A DNA stretch of 64,000 nt. Origin: an uncultured bacterium (GTDB lineage Bacteria > Muiribacteriota > Ozemobacteria > Ozemobacterales > Ozemobacteraceae). Where the stretch lies: assembly GCA_937949615.1 (NCBI GenBank), contig CALEDQ010000028.1:62001-126000 (forward strand). Direction: 5' to 3'. The notes under the pieces were generated by a model. It made no database searches. It worked only from the letters and a program-made list of their open reading frames with translations, and had not been told where the DNA came from. The position numbers were made by a program, and so were the translations under genes. Below are positions 24,446 through 33,132 of this stretch, one piece after another; the first letter of the stretch is position 1, and the number at the start of each line of letters is the position of its first letter.

Positions 24446-25105
24446 TCAGATATTGAAAAAGGTACCGAAAAACGGGTTGCTGCTTTTTTCGTCGGCAATT
24501 GTGGTTTCTGGCCCGTGACCCGGAAAAACCTGGCGGTTGCTCAGAGAAAAAATCTTCTCTTTAATGCCTTTGATGAGCTGTCTGCCGTCGCCGCCGGGAA
24601 AATCGGAGCGCCCGACTGAACCGGCAAACAGAGTGTCGCCTGAAAAAACCATGCCGTCGAAGATCAGGGCCATGCCGCCCGGTGTGTGACCGGCAATATG
24701 GGAAAGGGTTCCCTCGTGGGCACCGGTTTTAAGAGTGTCACCGTCTTTGAGAATGATGTCGGCATTGCCGACTTCGACTGCATCGCCGATAAACAGCGAC
24801 AGATTCAGGCTTGGGCTCGGAAGCATCGCTGCGTCTTCCCCGGAAATGGCGACTTTGCTGCCCGGGAAATGCTTGCGGAAAAACTCTACTCCCTGAATAT
24901 GGTCGGCGTGACCATGGGTGAGAAAGATGGTCAGAGTTTTGAAATCGAGCTCTTTAAGACGTTTGAGAATTGTCTGAGAGTCTTCTGCCGGGTCGATGAG
25001 AATACCCTCTGAAGAGCCTTTTTCGTAAACCAGGTAAGTATTGACTTCGAGCGGACCGAGAATATAGCGTTCGCAGACAAGGCTGCCACTGTTGAAATTC
25101 ACCAT
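24446..25105 (-). CDS. Metallo-beta-lactamase-fold hydrolase, glyoxalase II-like
   Basis: This 219-aa protein has the metal motif THGHADHIQG (HxHxDH), a further His in LSHIAGHTPGG, Asp in FSGDTLFAGSVGRSDF, and a final PGHGPET motif, as in the small glyoxalase II/YcbL group that hydrolyses thioesters. The ATG at 25105 gives the natural length; a longer frame from 25204 would cover the end of hpt and has no RBS. The gene follows hpt by 16 bp. Confidence 0.88.
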   Translation of the reverse strand: MVNFNSGSLVCERYILGPLEVNTYLVYEKGSSEGILIDPAEDSQTILKRLKELDFKTLTIFLTHGHADHIQGVEFFRKHFPGSKVAISGEDAAMLPSPSLNLSLFIGDAVEVGNADIILKDGDTLKTGAHEGTLSHIAGHTPGGMALIFDGMVFSGDTLFAGSVGRSDFPGGDGRQLIKGIKEKIFSLSNRQVFPGHGPETTIADEKSSNPFFGTFFNI

Positions 25106-25121
25106 GGGCGTCTCTTTTCTT

Positions 25122-25673
25122 TTAACGATATTCGTCCTTAACCACACCAATATACGGGAGATTGCGCAGATAACCCTTGAAGTCAAGTCCATAGCCCACC
25201 ACAAATTCGTCTTCGAGCTTGAACCCGCAGTAGTCGACCTTGACGTGCTGCTGCTGGTTCGAGGGTTTGTTGCAGAGAACGCAGACTTTGATATCTGCCG
25301 GCTGGCGATCCTGAAGAATCTTTACGATATATGACAGGGTCAGGCCAGAATCGATGATGTCTTCGACAATGAGAACATGCTTGCCCTGGATGCTTTCCGA
25401 GAGGTCTTTTTCAATTTTGACGATTCCCGAGCTGCGGGTCGCATCGCCATAACTGGAAACGGCCATAAAGTCGAGTTTCTGTGGCACATCGATCTGGCGG
25501 CAGAGATCAGAGGTGAACAGAAAAGCGCCTTTGAGAATGCAGACCACCACCAGTTCTTTGCCACGATAGTCTTTAGAGATTTCGGCGCCAAGCTCGGCGA
25601 TGCGCTTCTGAATACTGTCGGGGTCAATCAGAATGCTTTTGATATGTTTGTCAGTTTTTTGTGGTTTCGACAT
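25122..25673 (-). CDS. hpt: Hypoxanthine phosphoribosyltransferase
   Basis: This 183-aa protein has the PRPP-binding motif VLIVEDIIDSGLT, the upstream LVVVCILKGAFLFTSDLCRQ region and the DFMAVSSYG loop of hypoxanthine-guanine phosphoribosyltransferases. It salvages hypoxanthine and guanine to IMP and GMP. The ATG at 25673 is preferred over a TTG at 25691, which adds six residues; neither has a strong RBS. The start overlaps the 3' end of the UDP-glucuronate decarboxylase gene by 23 nt, so they are translationally coupled. Confidence 0.93.
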   Translation of the reverse strand: MSKPQKTDKHIKSILIDPDSIQKRIAELGAEISKDYRGKELVVVCILKGAFLFTSDLCRQIDVPQKLDFMAVSSYGDATRSSGIVKIEKDLSESIQGKHVLIVEDIIDSGLTLSYIVKILQDRQPADIKVCVLCNKPSNQQQHVKVDYCGFKLEDEFVVGYGLDFKGYLRNLPYIGVVKDEYR

Positions 25674-26592
25674 GCTTTTTTGCCCAGTCAATAGTCTTTT
25701 TCAAGCCTTCTTCAAGGCCGATAACCGGTTCCCAGTTCAGAAGGGTGCGGGCTCTGGTGATATCTGGCTGCCGGCGTTTCGGGTCATCCTGGGGCAGGGG
25801 ACCAAAAATCATTTTCGCTTTGATGCCGGTCAGTTCAATAATCTTTTCGGCGAACTGACGGATGGTTATTTCGGCCGGGTTGCCAAGATTGATCGGGTTC
25901 TGGTCAGCCTGTTCCATGACGCCCATCATGCCGCGCACCAGATCTGATACGTAGCAGAAGCTGCGGGTCTGACTGCCGTCGCCAAAGATCGACAGGTCTT
26001 CACCATTGAGAATCTGCGAAATGAAGGCCGGTACTACCCGCCCGTCATTCAGGCGCATTCGCGGGCCGTAAGTGTTGAAAATTCTGATGATGCGGGTGTC
26101 GACCTTGTGATAATCACGGTAAGCAACCACGATCGCTTCGGCGAAACGCTTCGATTCATCGTAGCAGCCACGCGGGCCGACCGGGTTAACATTGCCCCAG
26201 TAGGTTTCTTTCTGCGGGTGAATTTCGGGGTCGCCGTAGACTTCTGAAGTTGAAGCCAGCAGCAGGCGCGCGCCATGCGCCTTGGCCATGCCCAGCATGT
26301 TATGTGTGCCCAGAGCGCCGACTTTCAGCGTTTGAATTGGCAGTTTCTGATAATCGATCGGACTGGCAGGAGATGCGAGATGGTAAAGCCGGTCAATTTT
26401 TTCGGCAAGATAAATGGGCTTGGTAATGTCATGCTCGATAATGCTAAGCTTTTCACCGGGCAGATGCTCGAGGTTTTTGCGGGAACCTGTGATGAAATTA
26501 TCGATCACAACGACGCTGTGACCCTGTTTTAACAATTCTTCGGTAAGATGTGAGCCAATGAAACCGGCCCCGCCACTGACCACAATACGCAT
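25651..26592 (-). CDS. UDP-glucuronate decarboxylase (UDP-xylose synthase)
   Basis: This 313-aa short-chain dehydrogenase/reductase has the Rossmann motif GGAGFIGSHL, the YHLASPASP signature, catalytic YxxxK in CYDESKRFAEA, and the NVNPVGPRGCYDE segment that distinguishes UXS from other epimerases; RMRLNDGRVVPAFI also fits. It makes UDP-xylose from UDP-glucuronate for surface polysaccharides. The length (310-320) is typical. An AGGAGAA RBS precedes the ATG. It heads an operon with hpt and the metallo-hydrolase. Confidence 0.93.
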   Translation of the reverse strand: MRIVVSGGAGFIGSHLTEELLKQGHSVVVIDNFITGSRKNLEHLPGEKLSIIEHDITKPIYLAEKIDRLYHLASPASPIDYQKLPIQTLKVGALGTHNMLGMAKAHGARLLLASTSEVYGDPEIHPQKETYWGNVNPVGPRGCYDESKRFAEAIVVAYRDYHKVDTRIIRIFNTYGPRMRLNDGRVVPAFISQILNGEDLSIFGDGSQTRSFCYVSDLVRGMMGVMEQADQNPINLGNPAEITIRQFAEKIIELTGIKAKMIFGPLPQDDPKRRQPDITRARTLLNWEPVIGLEEGLKKTIDWAKKHVETTKN

Positions 26593-26619
26593 GGTTTTCT
26601 CCTGCTGTGAATTGAAAAT

Positions 26620-26649
26620 CAGTTAATCATCAACTGTTTAAAAGGTCAA
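26620..26649 (-). promoter_or_regulatory. Possible promoter and inverted repeat, UXS operon
   Basis: TTGACC (26649-26644), 17 bp ending in TGA, and TTAACT (26626-26621), a weak -10. An inverted repeat CAGTT-7-AACTG (26620-26636) overlaps the -10. The same 126-bp gap must also drive htrA on the other strand, for which I find no clear boxes. Confidence 0.4.
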
Positions 26650-26718
26650 GGCGAAATTTGGAACCCGGCGTGCTATTCGCCGGTCAAAAAGTGTTGAAGA
26701 TTTACAGGAGGTAAATGA

Positions 26719-28182
26719 ATGATTCGCAACACCTTTGTCTGGTTGATGGTTCTTATTGTTTTCTTCGGTATTCCGGCATCTGTGAATGCTGCCGACGACC
26801 CGGGGCTTCAGGCTGCGATGAGCATGCAGAAAGCTTTCGTTGACGTTGCCCGCACCCTCAAGCCCAGCGTGGTAAATATCAGAATCGAAAGAACTTCTTC
26901 TGGCGGCATCAGCTGGCTGTCACCGGAAGATGCGCCAGAAGGCAGTGCTGAAGAATTTTTCCGGCAGTTTTTCCGTGGTCAGAAGTTTCAGCGGCCGCCG
27001 GAACAGAAAATCGAAGGCGCCGGGTCAGGCGTTATCATAAGTTCTGATGGTACAATTCTGACCAATAACCATGTGGTTAAAGAAGCGAGCAAAATTGTCG
27101 TCAAGCTCCATGACCAGACCGAACTGCCTGCCGAAATCGTCGGTCAGGACCCGCAGACCGACCTGGCGGTCATCAAGGTGAAGGTCGATAAAGAACTGCC
27201 GGCGGCTCAGTTTGCCAATTCAGATGAAGTCGAGGCCGGGCAGTGGTGTATTGCTGTCGGTAATCCTCTTGGTCTTGAGCAGACGGTAACTGTTGGGGTA
27301 GTCAGTGCTGTTGGCCGCTCCGGCATTGGTGCTACCGCGATTGAAGATTTCATTCAGACAGATGCCAGCATCAACCCGGGCAACTCAGGTGGCCCGCTGG
27401 TTGACCTTAGAGGCCGGGTAATCGGTATCAACACTTTGATTTTTACTGCCCCTGGTTCGGGTATCGGCTTTGCAATCCCTTCGAACATGGCATCACGCAT
27501 TTCGCAGCAGATTGTCAGCAAGGGTAAGGTTGAGCGCCCATATCTTGGTATAACCATGCAGGGTGTAACTGAAGAACTGGCAAAACATTATGATCTCAAA
27601 GACCGTGATGGCGCTGTGGTCATGCAACTTTCAGAAGACAGCCCTGCTTCGAAGGGCGGTCTTAAGCCGATGGATATCATCAGAAAAATTGACGGCAAGG
27701 TCATGAAGACCACCAATGATGTTCAGAAGAGTATTCTGAGTATGGAAGTCGGGAAAATTGTCGAAATGGAAGTTTTGCGCAATGGCAAAGCCACTGAATT
27801 AAAGATCAAGCTTGAGCAGATGCCTGATTCATTTGGTCTGAGCCCGCGCGAAATCAGCAAATTACCGCGTGCAAAACAGGAAGGCGAAGGATTGACCGGG
27901 CAGCTGGGCTTTAAAGTTCAGAAAATTACCCCTGAGCTGGCCCGCAGTATGGATCTCGATGTTAAAGCCGGTCTTGCGGTTGCTGGAGTGCGCGAAGATT
28001 CTGCCGCCGCAAAGGGTGGTCTGCAGGCCGGGGACGTAATCGTTCAGGTGAATGGTCAGGAAGTTGGCGACGAAGAAGCTCTCGAAAAATCTCTCAAGGA
28101 AGGCGAAGCGAAGAAAAGCTCGGTAATACTGGTTAATCGCGCCGGTACCCCGATGTTTCTTGTAATCTCACACACAGACTGA
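26719..28182 (+). CDS. htrA: HtrA/DegP-family periplasmic serine protease
   Basis: This 487-aa protein has a signal peptide (about 1-24), a trypsin-like domain with the triad His 118 (TNNHVV), Asp 148 (TDLAVIK) and Ser 223 (NPGNSGGPL), and two PDZ domains (about 270-370 and 395-485). Segments such as the flexible LA-loop (70-97) are also present. It degrades or refolds damaged periplasmic proteins. The ATG at 26719 follows AGGAGGTAAA; another out-of-frame ATG overlaps at 26715. It is a single-gene unit with its own terminator at 28217. Confidence 0.95.
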   Translation: MIRNTFVWLMVLIVFFGIPASVNAADDPGLQAAMSMQKAFVDVARTLKPSVVNIRIERTSSGGISWLSPEDAPEGSAEEFFRQFFRGQKFQRPPEQKIEGAGSGVIISSDGTILTNNHVVKEASKIVVKLHDQTELPAEIVGQDPQTDLAVIKVKVDKELPAAQFANSDEVEAGQWCIAVGNPLGLEQTVTVGVVSAVGRSGIGATAIEDFIQTDASINPGNSGGPLVDLRGRVIGINTLIFTAPGSGIGFAIPSNMASRISQQIVSKGKVERPYLGITMQGVTEELAKHYDLKDRDGAVVMQLSEDSPASKGGLKPMDIIRKIDGKVMKTTNDVQKSILSMEVGKIVEMEVLRNGKATELKIKLEQMPDSFGLSPREISKLPRAKQEGEGLTGQLGFKVQKITPELARSMDLDVKAGLAVAGVREDSAAAKGGLQAGDVIVQVNGQEVGDEEALEKSLKEGEAKKSSVILVNRAGTPMFLVISHTD

Positions 28183-28216
28183 AAAGTTTGTTGCTTAAAA
28201 CCTTTTCTCAGCATTT

Positions 28217-28251
28217 GGGCGGCTTTCGTATGATTGCCGCCCTTCTTTTTT
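28217..28251 (+). terminator. Terminator of htrA
   Basis: A 7-bp stem (GGGCGGC / GCCGCCC) and a 12-nt loop followed by a run of T's (28243-28251). Confidence 0.85.
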
Positions 28252-28341
28252 AGATTTAAAAGATTGCGGGTGACTCATTAAAAACACAGGTTGTGTCGAT
28301 ATGGTTACGGCACGGAATATCTGAGGGAGTCACACATTATC

Positions 28342-28503
28342 ATGCTCAAAGAACTTACGGTTGCGGTTACTCTGACCATCATCTTTTCGATTGGTGTTGG
28401 TGTGCTTTTTATCAGAACCCTGGTCGAAATGGTCGAACTGTTTTTCAACGGTGAAGTTGAAAAGAAGGATCCATCGCCGGTCAGAGGCAAGGAATCGAGA
28501 TAA
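28342..28503 (+). CDS. Small membrane protein, 53 aa
   Basis: I start this at the ATG at 28342, 13 nt after GGGAG (28325-28329); an upstream ATG at 28291 gives 17 more residues without an RBS. The product has one membrane helix (about 5-30, LTVAVTLTIIFSIGVGVLFI) and a charged cytoplasmic tail (NGEVEKKDPSPVRGKESR). It converges on the next minus-strand gene with only 8 bp between stops. The gene is plausible, but small size makes it uncertain. Confidence 0.5.
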   Translation: MLKELTVAVTLTIIFSIGVGVLFIRTLVEMVELFFNGEVEKKDPSPVRGKESR

Positions 28504-28511
28504 CCTGCGGC

Positions 28512-29123
28512 TCAGTTTTTCAAAGTGCCGTGGATCGAGCAGTTAAAAAGCCTTCTGCCGTCTTTATAGATGATTGAATAACGCCCGCCGCGCGGACAGG
28601 CCGGCGCTTCCTGGAAAGCGCCAATCTTTACCAGTTCTTCAGCATCGAACTTGGTCATGCGCGACCCGGTTTTGCGGTCGTAAAAAAGAACCGCAAGTAT
28701 CAGTGAGCGCATTTTGGCAAAGCATTTGAGACGATAATCCTTTTCGTATTCTTCGACCTTTTTGAGAGTGTCTGAAAAGTCTGCTCTGGCGCGATTGTAG
28801 TTTTTGAAAAGGTCGCGGTCTTTTCTGGTATTGATTTTGGTAGTGTCAGCTGAACCGATTTTCTGTATCAGATCGAGATAGGAAGCCTGGAAGCTCTGGT
28901 GTTTTTTCTGGAATTCAAGGCGTTCGAGAAGATTCTTTTTCTCATCTGAACCATCGTCAGGACTTGTCGGTCTTGCGACATTGCCCGGGCGGGTGGGCAC
29001 ATAAGGCTCTGCCGGCTGAATGTTGATGAACATGCTTGCCAGGAACGACAAAACCGCCAGGGCTAAAAAAGCTATCCCTAGCCATTGCAGAGGTATACGA
29101 GAAAAAAAATCTTTACTTTTCAC
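28512..29123 (-). CDS. Single-span membrane protein with C-terminal CPxGG/CSxHG motif
   Basis: The frame is open from a TTG at 29165, but that TTG is the -35 box of a promoter, so I place the start at the GTG at 29123. The product, about 203 aa, begins with a basic segment, one membrane helix (LGIAFLALAVLSFLASMFI), then a long helical domain and a C-terminal pair of motifs CPRGGRYSI and CSIHG, like the Cys-rich C-terminus seen in some type IV-pilin-like proteins. No transporter, enzyme or pilin signal is clear. The message would have little or no leader. Confidence 0.6.
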   Translation of the reverse strand: MKSKDFFSRIPLQWLGIAFLALAVLSFLASMFINIQPAEPYVPTRPGNVARPTSPDDGSDEKKNLLERLEFQKKHQSFQASYLDLIQKIGSADTTKINTRKDRDLFKNYNRARADFSDTLKKVEEYEKDYRLKCFAKMRSLILAVLFYDRKTGSRMTKFDAEELVKIGAFQEAPACPRGGRYSIIYKDGRRLFNCSIHGTLKN

Positions 29124-29136
29124 ATTAGAGGTTCTT

Positions 29137-29165
29137 ATCATAATATCTTTGAAAGTGGCTGTCAA
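29137..29165 (-). promoter_or_regulatory. Strong promoter, leaderless 28512 gene
   Basis: A perfect TTGACA (29165-29160), a 17-bp spacer and TATGAT (29142-29137). Transcription near 29130 leaves only about 7 nt before the GTG at 29123. Confidence 0.75.
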
Positions 29166-29205
29166 TTTTAAGGTGAGCAGGAACTGATTTTAAATGTAAA
29201 GAAAA

Positions 29206-29234
29206 TTGTCGAGTTTTTGCGCCTGTGATATAAT
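29206..29234 (+). promoter_or_regulatory. Promoter of the FHA-CpaE and kinase operon
   Basis: TTGTCG (29206-29211), a 17-bp spacer ending in TGA, and a perfect TATAAT (29229-29234). The first gene starts at 29268 behind GGGAG. Confidence 0.7.
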
Positions 29235-29267
29235 CGCGACGCATTCAGCTCAGTTGGGAGAAATAAA

Positions 29268-30449
29268 ATGTCGGATGAATCCAAAAAAACGGTCTTCAGA
29301 AAAGTTGTTGTGACCGAAGAAATGAAGAAAAAATTTCTGGTCGGTAATACGCCGCCATTTCTCGGTAAGCCTTTTGAACTGAATTCCTCTGATGTTTTTA
29401 CGATTGGCCGTGAAGAAGGCAGAACACTGGTGCTTCCCAGTGAAATGGTTTCAAGAATGCATGCCACTATCGAAGTCAAAGAAGGCAAATGCGTTCTGAC
29501 CGATAAAGACAGCTCGAACGGCACTTTTCTCAACAGTGAACAGATTCCAGCGAATGCCGGTCATGTCCTCAACCATCGCGATATTGTCAAATTCGACACC
29601 TTCGAATTCATTTTTATCGATACGGCAGTTGGTGATCTGTGGCAGACTCTCAAGCCCCTTTCGCGTGAAGGCTCTCAGATCGTTTCGTTCTACAGTCCCA
29701 AGGGTGGAACCGGTATCAGCACTATCGTTGTCAACCTTGCCAAAATTCTCGCCGAGAAATCTGATAAAAAGGTTGCCGTCGTCGATCTCGATCTGCGATT
29801 TGGCGATATTCTGACGTTTGTGGTTGGCAAGCCCGGTCTGACTATTTCTGATGTGATCAAGGAAACCGACATCACTCCAGACTGCATCACCAAATACATC
29901 CAGAAGGGGCCTGGTTTTGACTATCTGGCTGCCCCCAAAAAGACCGAACTGGCAGAACTTATATCTGCTCAGCATATTAAAACGATTCTCTGGAGCCTCG
30001 AAGCCAAGTATGATTTTGTTCTCGTCGATCTCAAGACCGACATCGATGATGTGACCATAACCGCCTGGGAACTGTCAAACCTCATCTATCTCGTAGGTCT
30101 GCCCGAAATAGGTCATCTGCTTGCAGCGAGAAGAGTTATCGAAATTATGAACACCTTCAAGTTCCCTGAAAGCAAATTCAAGGTGATCATGAATAAATTT
30201 GGCCGTGAAGGAACAATTACGACTGCAGAGGAAGTCAGAAATTTCCTCAAAAAAGATGTTTCAATCCTTCCATACGCCCCCGATGACGCTGTAGTTACTT
30301 CCAACGGTGGCAAACTGCTGCTCTCGGAAAAGTCAGAATCGCCTCTCACCAAGGCGATGATCAACCTCAACCGCCAGATTGTTGGCGAAGAGCAGGTCGC
30401 AGAGTCAGGCGGGATTTTCTCGAAACTCAAATCCATTCTCGGTTTTTAA
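29268..30449 (+). CDS. FHA-domain CpaE/TadZ-like ATPase
   Basis: This 393-aa protein starts with an FHA domain (about 40-118: GR 47-48, SRMH 62-65, SSNGTFLN 82-89), which binds phosphothreonine. A MinD/ParA-like ATPase follows; its P-loop region SPKGGTGIST (143-152) keeps the signature Lys 145 but has Ile 150 where the P-loop Lys should be, as in the atypical Walker A of TadZ/CpaE. Those proteins place Tad pili at the cell pole. The next gene is a Ser/Thr kinase 9 bp downstream, which is likely to modify a partner that this FHA reads. The link to pili is inference. Confidence 0.85.
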   Translation: MSDESKKTVFRKVVVTEEMKKKFLVGNTPPFLGKPFELNSSDVFTIGREEGRTLVLPSEMVSRMHATIEVKEGKCVLTDKDSSNGTFLNSEQIPANAGHVLNHRDIVKFDTFEFIFIDTAVGDLWQTLKPLSREGSQIVSFYSPKGGTGISTIVVNLAKILAEKSDKKVAVVDLDLRFGDILTFVVGKPGLTISDVIKETDITPDCITKYIQKGPGFDYLAAPKKTELAELISAQHIKTILWSLEAKYDFVLVDLKTDIDDVTITAWELSNLIYLVGLPEIGHLLAARRVIEIMNTFKFPESKFKVIMNKFGREGTITTAEEVRNFLKKDVSILPYAPDDAVVTSNGGKLLLSEKSESPLTKAMINLNRQIVGEEQVAESGGIFSKLKSILGF

Positions 30450-30458
30450 GGTTACATT

Positions 30459-32267
30459 TTGGCAGACTATTCAAACAAAAAAGCTGGAAACTATACCATC
30501 ATCAGAAAACTTGGTGATGGCGGCTTTGCAACTGTTTATCTCGCTCAGCATTCAGTGCTCGAGAAGAAGGCTGCTGTTAAATTTCTGCTGGAAGACTGGG
30601 TTGATGATCTTGACGTGGTTGCCCGCTTTTTTGACGAAGCGAGAACCATGGAGCGCCTGCATGATCACCCGAGCATCGTCAAGATTATCGATATCGCAAC
30701 CGTTGAAAAATGTCGCGAAGAAGGCCTGCCGCCTTATTTCATCATGGAATTTATCGACGGTAAGTCGCTTGAAGAGCTGATCAAGGGCAGCGAGGGCTTC
30801 ACTCTCGACGATATCGTCAAGATTATGGTCTGCGCTTTGTCTGCTTTGCAGCATTGCCACGATCAGGGCGTTGTTCACCGCGATATCAAGCCAAGCAATT
30901 TCATGATAACTTCGACCGGTGATGTTAAGCTCACCGACTTCGGTATTGCCAAAGCGTGCAAAAATACCAGTAAAACCGGCGAAGGGCTGACACTCGGTTC
31001 GACTGATTATATGTCGCCAGAACAGGCCCTCGGAAAACGAGATCTCGACTATCGTTCCGATATCTATTCGCTCGGTGTGACTCTTTATCAGCTGGTTTGC
31101 GATCGTCTGCCCTTTGTTGGCGACAGTGCCAATGCCATCGCTCTCAAACATATACAGGAAAAACCGGTCGCACCAATAGAAGTTAACGATGCTGTGCCCC
31201 AGCGGCTCAACGATATAATTCTAAAAGCGATGGCCAAGGAGCGCGAACACAGGTTCCAGTCATGTGACGAGATGCTCCAGGCATTGATAAAGCTCAATGA
31301 GCCCGAGGCCGAACAGCCGGGCCAGCCGACTTCGACAATCGATTTGTCAGAGTTGAAGCCTGGGCAGGACGACGATGCCTATGCCGCAGAATATGAGACT
31401 TCGTCAGGGACGCACCCGACCACCCGTAAGTTTGCGCCTAAACCGCCTCTGGCGCTGATCAACACCATCAGAATCGTGCTGATCGTCGGTGCTTTTACGC
31501 TGCTTTTTCTTGGCGTCTTCAAAGGTTATTATCATCTGACGCAGGCGCATCTCAAGCTTGAAAGCTGGCCGGCCGGTGCGGCTGTCACCGTCAATAAAGA
31601 GGTTGTCGGCAGCAGTCCGGTCGATCTTTCTCTGCCGCCGATGGGCTATCTGATAAGTTTTTCGCTTCCCGGTTTTGCCACTTCGACTGTTTATTATGAC
31701 GTGGTTGCACGCCAGAATCTTAACCTGAATCAGAAGCTGTTCGAACTTGAACCGCCTTCTTTGAGTGGCTTTCAGGAAAAAACTGCTGCGCTGACGACTA
31801 TGTTGCGCCGGCTTCCAGATGCTCCTCCGAAAACCAAGAAGGAACAGGGCGCCTATGAAGATGCGCTGGCAGTAATTGAAAGCGAATGGAACAGCCTGAC
31901 CGAGCTGCTTGGTAAATATTCTGATTACGAGGCTTACAACCAGACTTTTCTTGATTTCTGCATCAGAACCGGCAATCAGAAACGGGCTATGGAAGTATAT
32001 GACGGCCTGATGAAGAACAAGCCTTCGGCAACGGTCTTTACTTTCGCCGGTCTGCTGAAAAAAAATGAAAAAGACAGTAAGGAAGCGTTAAGGCTTTACA
32101 TGGAAGCCTGGAACAAGGATCCAAATAACCGATTGCTTCTCAACACTCTTGGAGACTTCTTCATCGAGGATCAAAAGCCTGACAAGGCCAGACAATATTA
32201 TGCGATGTCTCTCTTTCTCTACCCAGAACAGGATGAGGTCAGAAAAAAACTTGCTGAGCTGAAATGA
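30459..32267 (+). CDS. Membrane Ser/Thr protein kinase with PEGA and TPR-like domain
   Basis: The start is a TTG at 30459 (with AAGG 8 nt upstream); it is needed because the Gly-rich loop begins at residue 19. The 602-aa product has GDGGFATVY, catalytic Lys 41, HRDIKPSN (Asp 142, Asn 147), DFG (160-162) and a MSPEQA loop, all typical of active PknB-type kinases. A membrane helix at about 335-355 is followed by a PEGA domain (about 360-415) and TPR-like helices toward the C-terminus, which probably sense or bind something outside. It is 9 bp after the FHA-CpaE gene and 12 bp before the phosphatase. Confidence 0.95.
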   Translation: MADYSNKKAGNYTIIRKLGDGGFATVYLAQHSVLEKKAAVKFLLEDWVDDLDVVARFFDEARTMERLHDHPSIVKIIDIATVEKCREEGLPPYFIMEFIDGKSLEELIKGSEGFTLDDIVKIMVCALSALQHCHDQGVVHRDIKPSNFMITSTGDVKLTDFGIAKACKNTSKTGEGLTLGSTDYMSPEQALGKRDLDYRSDIYSLGVTLYQLVCDRLPFVGDSANAIALKHIQEKPVAPIEVNDAVPQRLNDIILKAMAKEREHRFQSCDEMLQALIKLNEPEAEQPGQPTSTIDLSELKPGQDDDAYAAEYETSSGTHPTTRKFAPKPPLALINTIRIVLIVGAFTLLFLGVFKGYYHLTQAHLKLESWPAGAAVTVNKEVVGSSPVDLSLPPMGYLISFSLPGFATSTVYYDVVARQNLNLNQKLFELEPPSLSGFQEKTAALTTMLRRLPDAPPKTKKEQGAYEDALAVIESEWNSLTELLGKYSDYEAYNQTFLDFCIRTGNQKRAMEVYDGLMKNKPSATVFTFAGLLKKNEKDSKEALRLYMEAWNKDPNNRLLLNTLGDFFIEDQKPDKARQYYAMSLFLYPEQDEVRKKLAELK

Positions 32268-32279
32268 CCGGGAGGAATT

Positions 32280-33041
32280 GTGCGTTACTCAGCTTTCGGT
32301 AAAACTCATGTTGGTAAGGTTCGAGACCATAACGAAGATTCGTATTATGTCTCGGAGAACGGTGGTTTTTTCATCGTTTCTGACGGCATGGGCGGCCTTT
32401 CTTCGGGTGAAGTGGCCTCGCAGCTGACCCGTGACGTTATCAGCGAGTTTCTTGGCGAGCCCCATGATCCTTCGATTCCTTACGAAAAAATTTTACGTGA
32501 TGCTTTTACCCGGGCAAATCATCGGGTGCGCCGTATGCTTGAAGAAAAGCCATCATCGAAGGGAATGGGCTGCACCTGCGTTGTTCTGGCCTTTCATGAA
32601 AATGACTTCTACATTGCCTATGTCGGCGACAGCCGCATCTATCTGTATCGCAACAATGTTCTCAAGCAGATCAGCCGCGATCATTCCTATGTCGAAGAGC
32701 TTTTTCTCAGAGGATTGATCACTGCTGAAGAAAAGGTCGATCATCCTTATAAAAGCTCGATTACCAGATATATCGGTCTGGCCGACAATGTCGAGGTCGA
32801 TATTACTTCGGGCCCGGTTGCCAACAATGATATTTTTATTCTCTGCTCTGATGGTCTTACCGGCGAGGTCAACGATTCAGTCATCGCTGAAATTCTCAAG
32901 GCCAACCCCGAACCGGGTGATTGCGTCGAGCAGCTTGTGCAGAAAGCTCTGGATAACGGTGGCGGCGATAATATTTCGATTATTGCCGTTAAAGTTGAAA
33001 AGAAAAAACCTGGCTTTTTCAGAAAACTGTTCAACTGGTAG
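32280..33041 (+). CDS. PP2C-type Ser/Thr protein phosphatase
   Basis: This 253-aa protein starts at a GTG (32280) behind GGGAGGA. It has the PP2C metal motifs: VRDHNEDSYYV, SDGMGGL, a GDSRIYL strand and GGDNISIIAV. It should remove phosphate from Ser/Thr residues using Mn2+ or Mg2+, and with the kinase 12 bp upstream forms the usual Stk/Stp pair. The RHDHSYVEEL-like segment (ISRDHSYVEELF) is the typical flap region. It converges on the cNMP-CpaE gene with 92 bp between stops. Confidence 0.95.
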   Translation: MRYSAFGKTHVGKVRDHNEDSYYVSENGGFFIVSDGMGGLSSGEVASQLTRDVISEFLGEPHDPSIPYEKILRDAFTRANHRVRRMLEEKPSSKGMGCTCVVLAFHENDFYIAYVGDSRIYLYRNNVLKQISRDHSYVEELFLRGLITAEEKVDHPYKSSITRYIGLADNVEVDITSGPVANNDIFILCSDGLTGEVNDSVIAEILKANPEPGDCVEQLVQKALDNGGGDNISIIAVKVEKKKPGFFRKLFNW

Positions 33042-33132
33042 ACGTTTTGCGTCTGCAACCAGCATCAGACGAACTCTCAGAAACCCCTCAGAAACCCCTT
33101 TGCCGCTGCGTTTCTCGATGTTCAGTGTCAGA

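Noticed and set aside
33069..33096. Short tandem CTCAGAAACCC repeats as a CRISPR-like or attachment site
   Set aside because: Only two copies without spacers or cas genes; it is chance-level.
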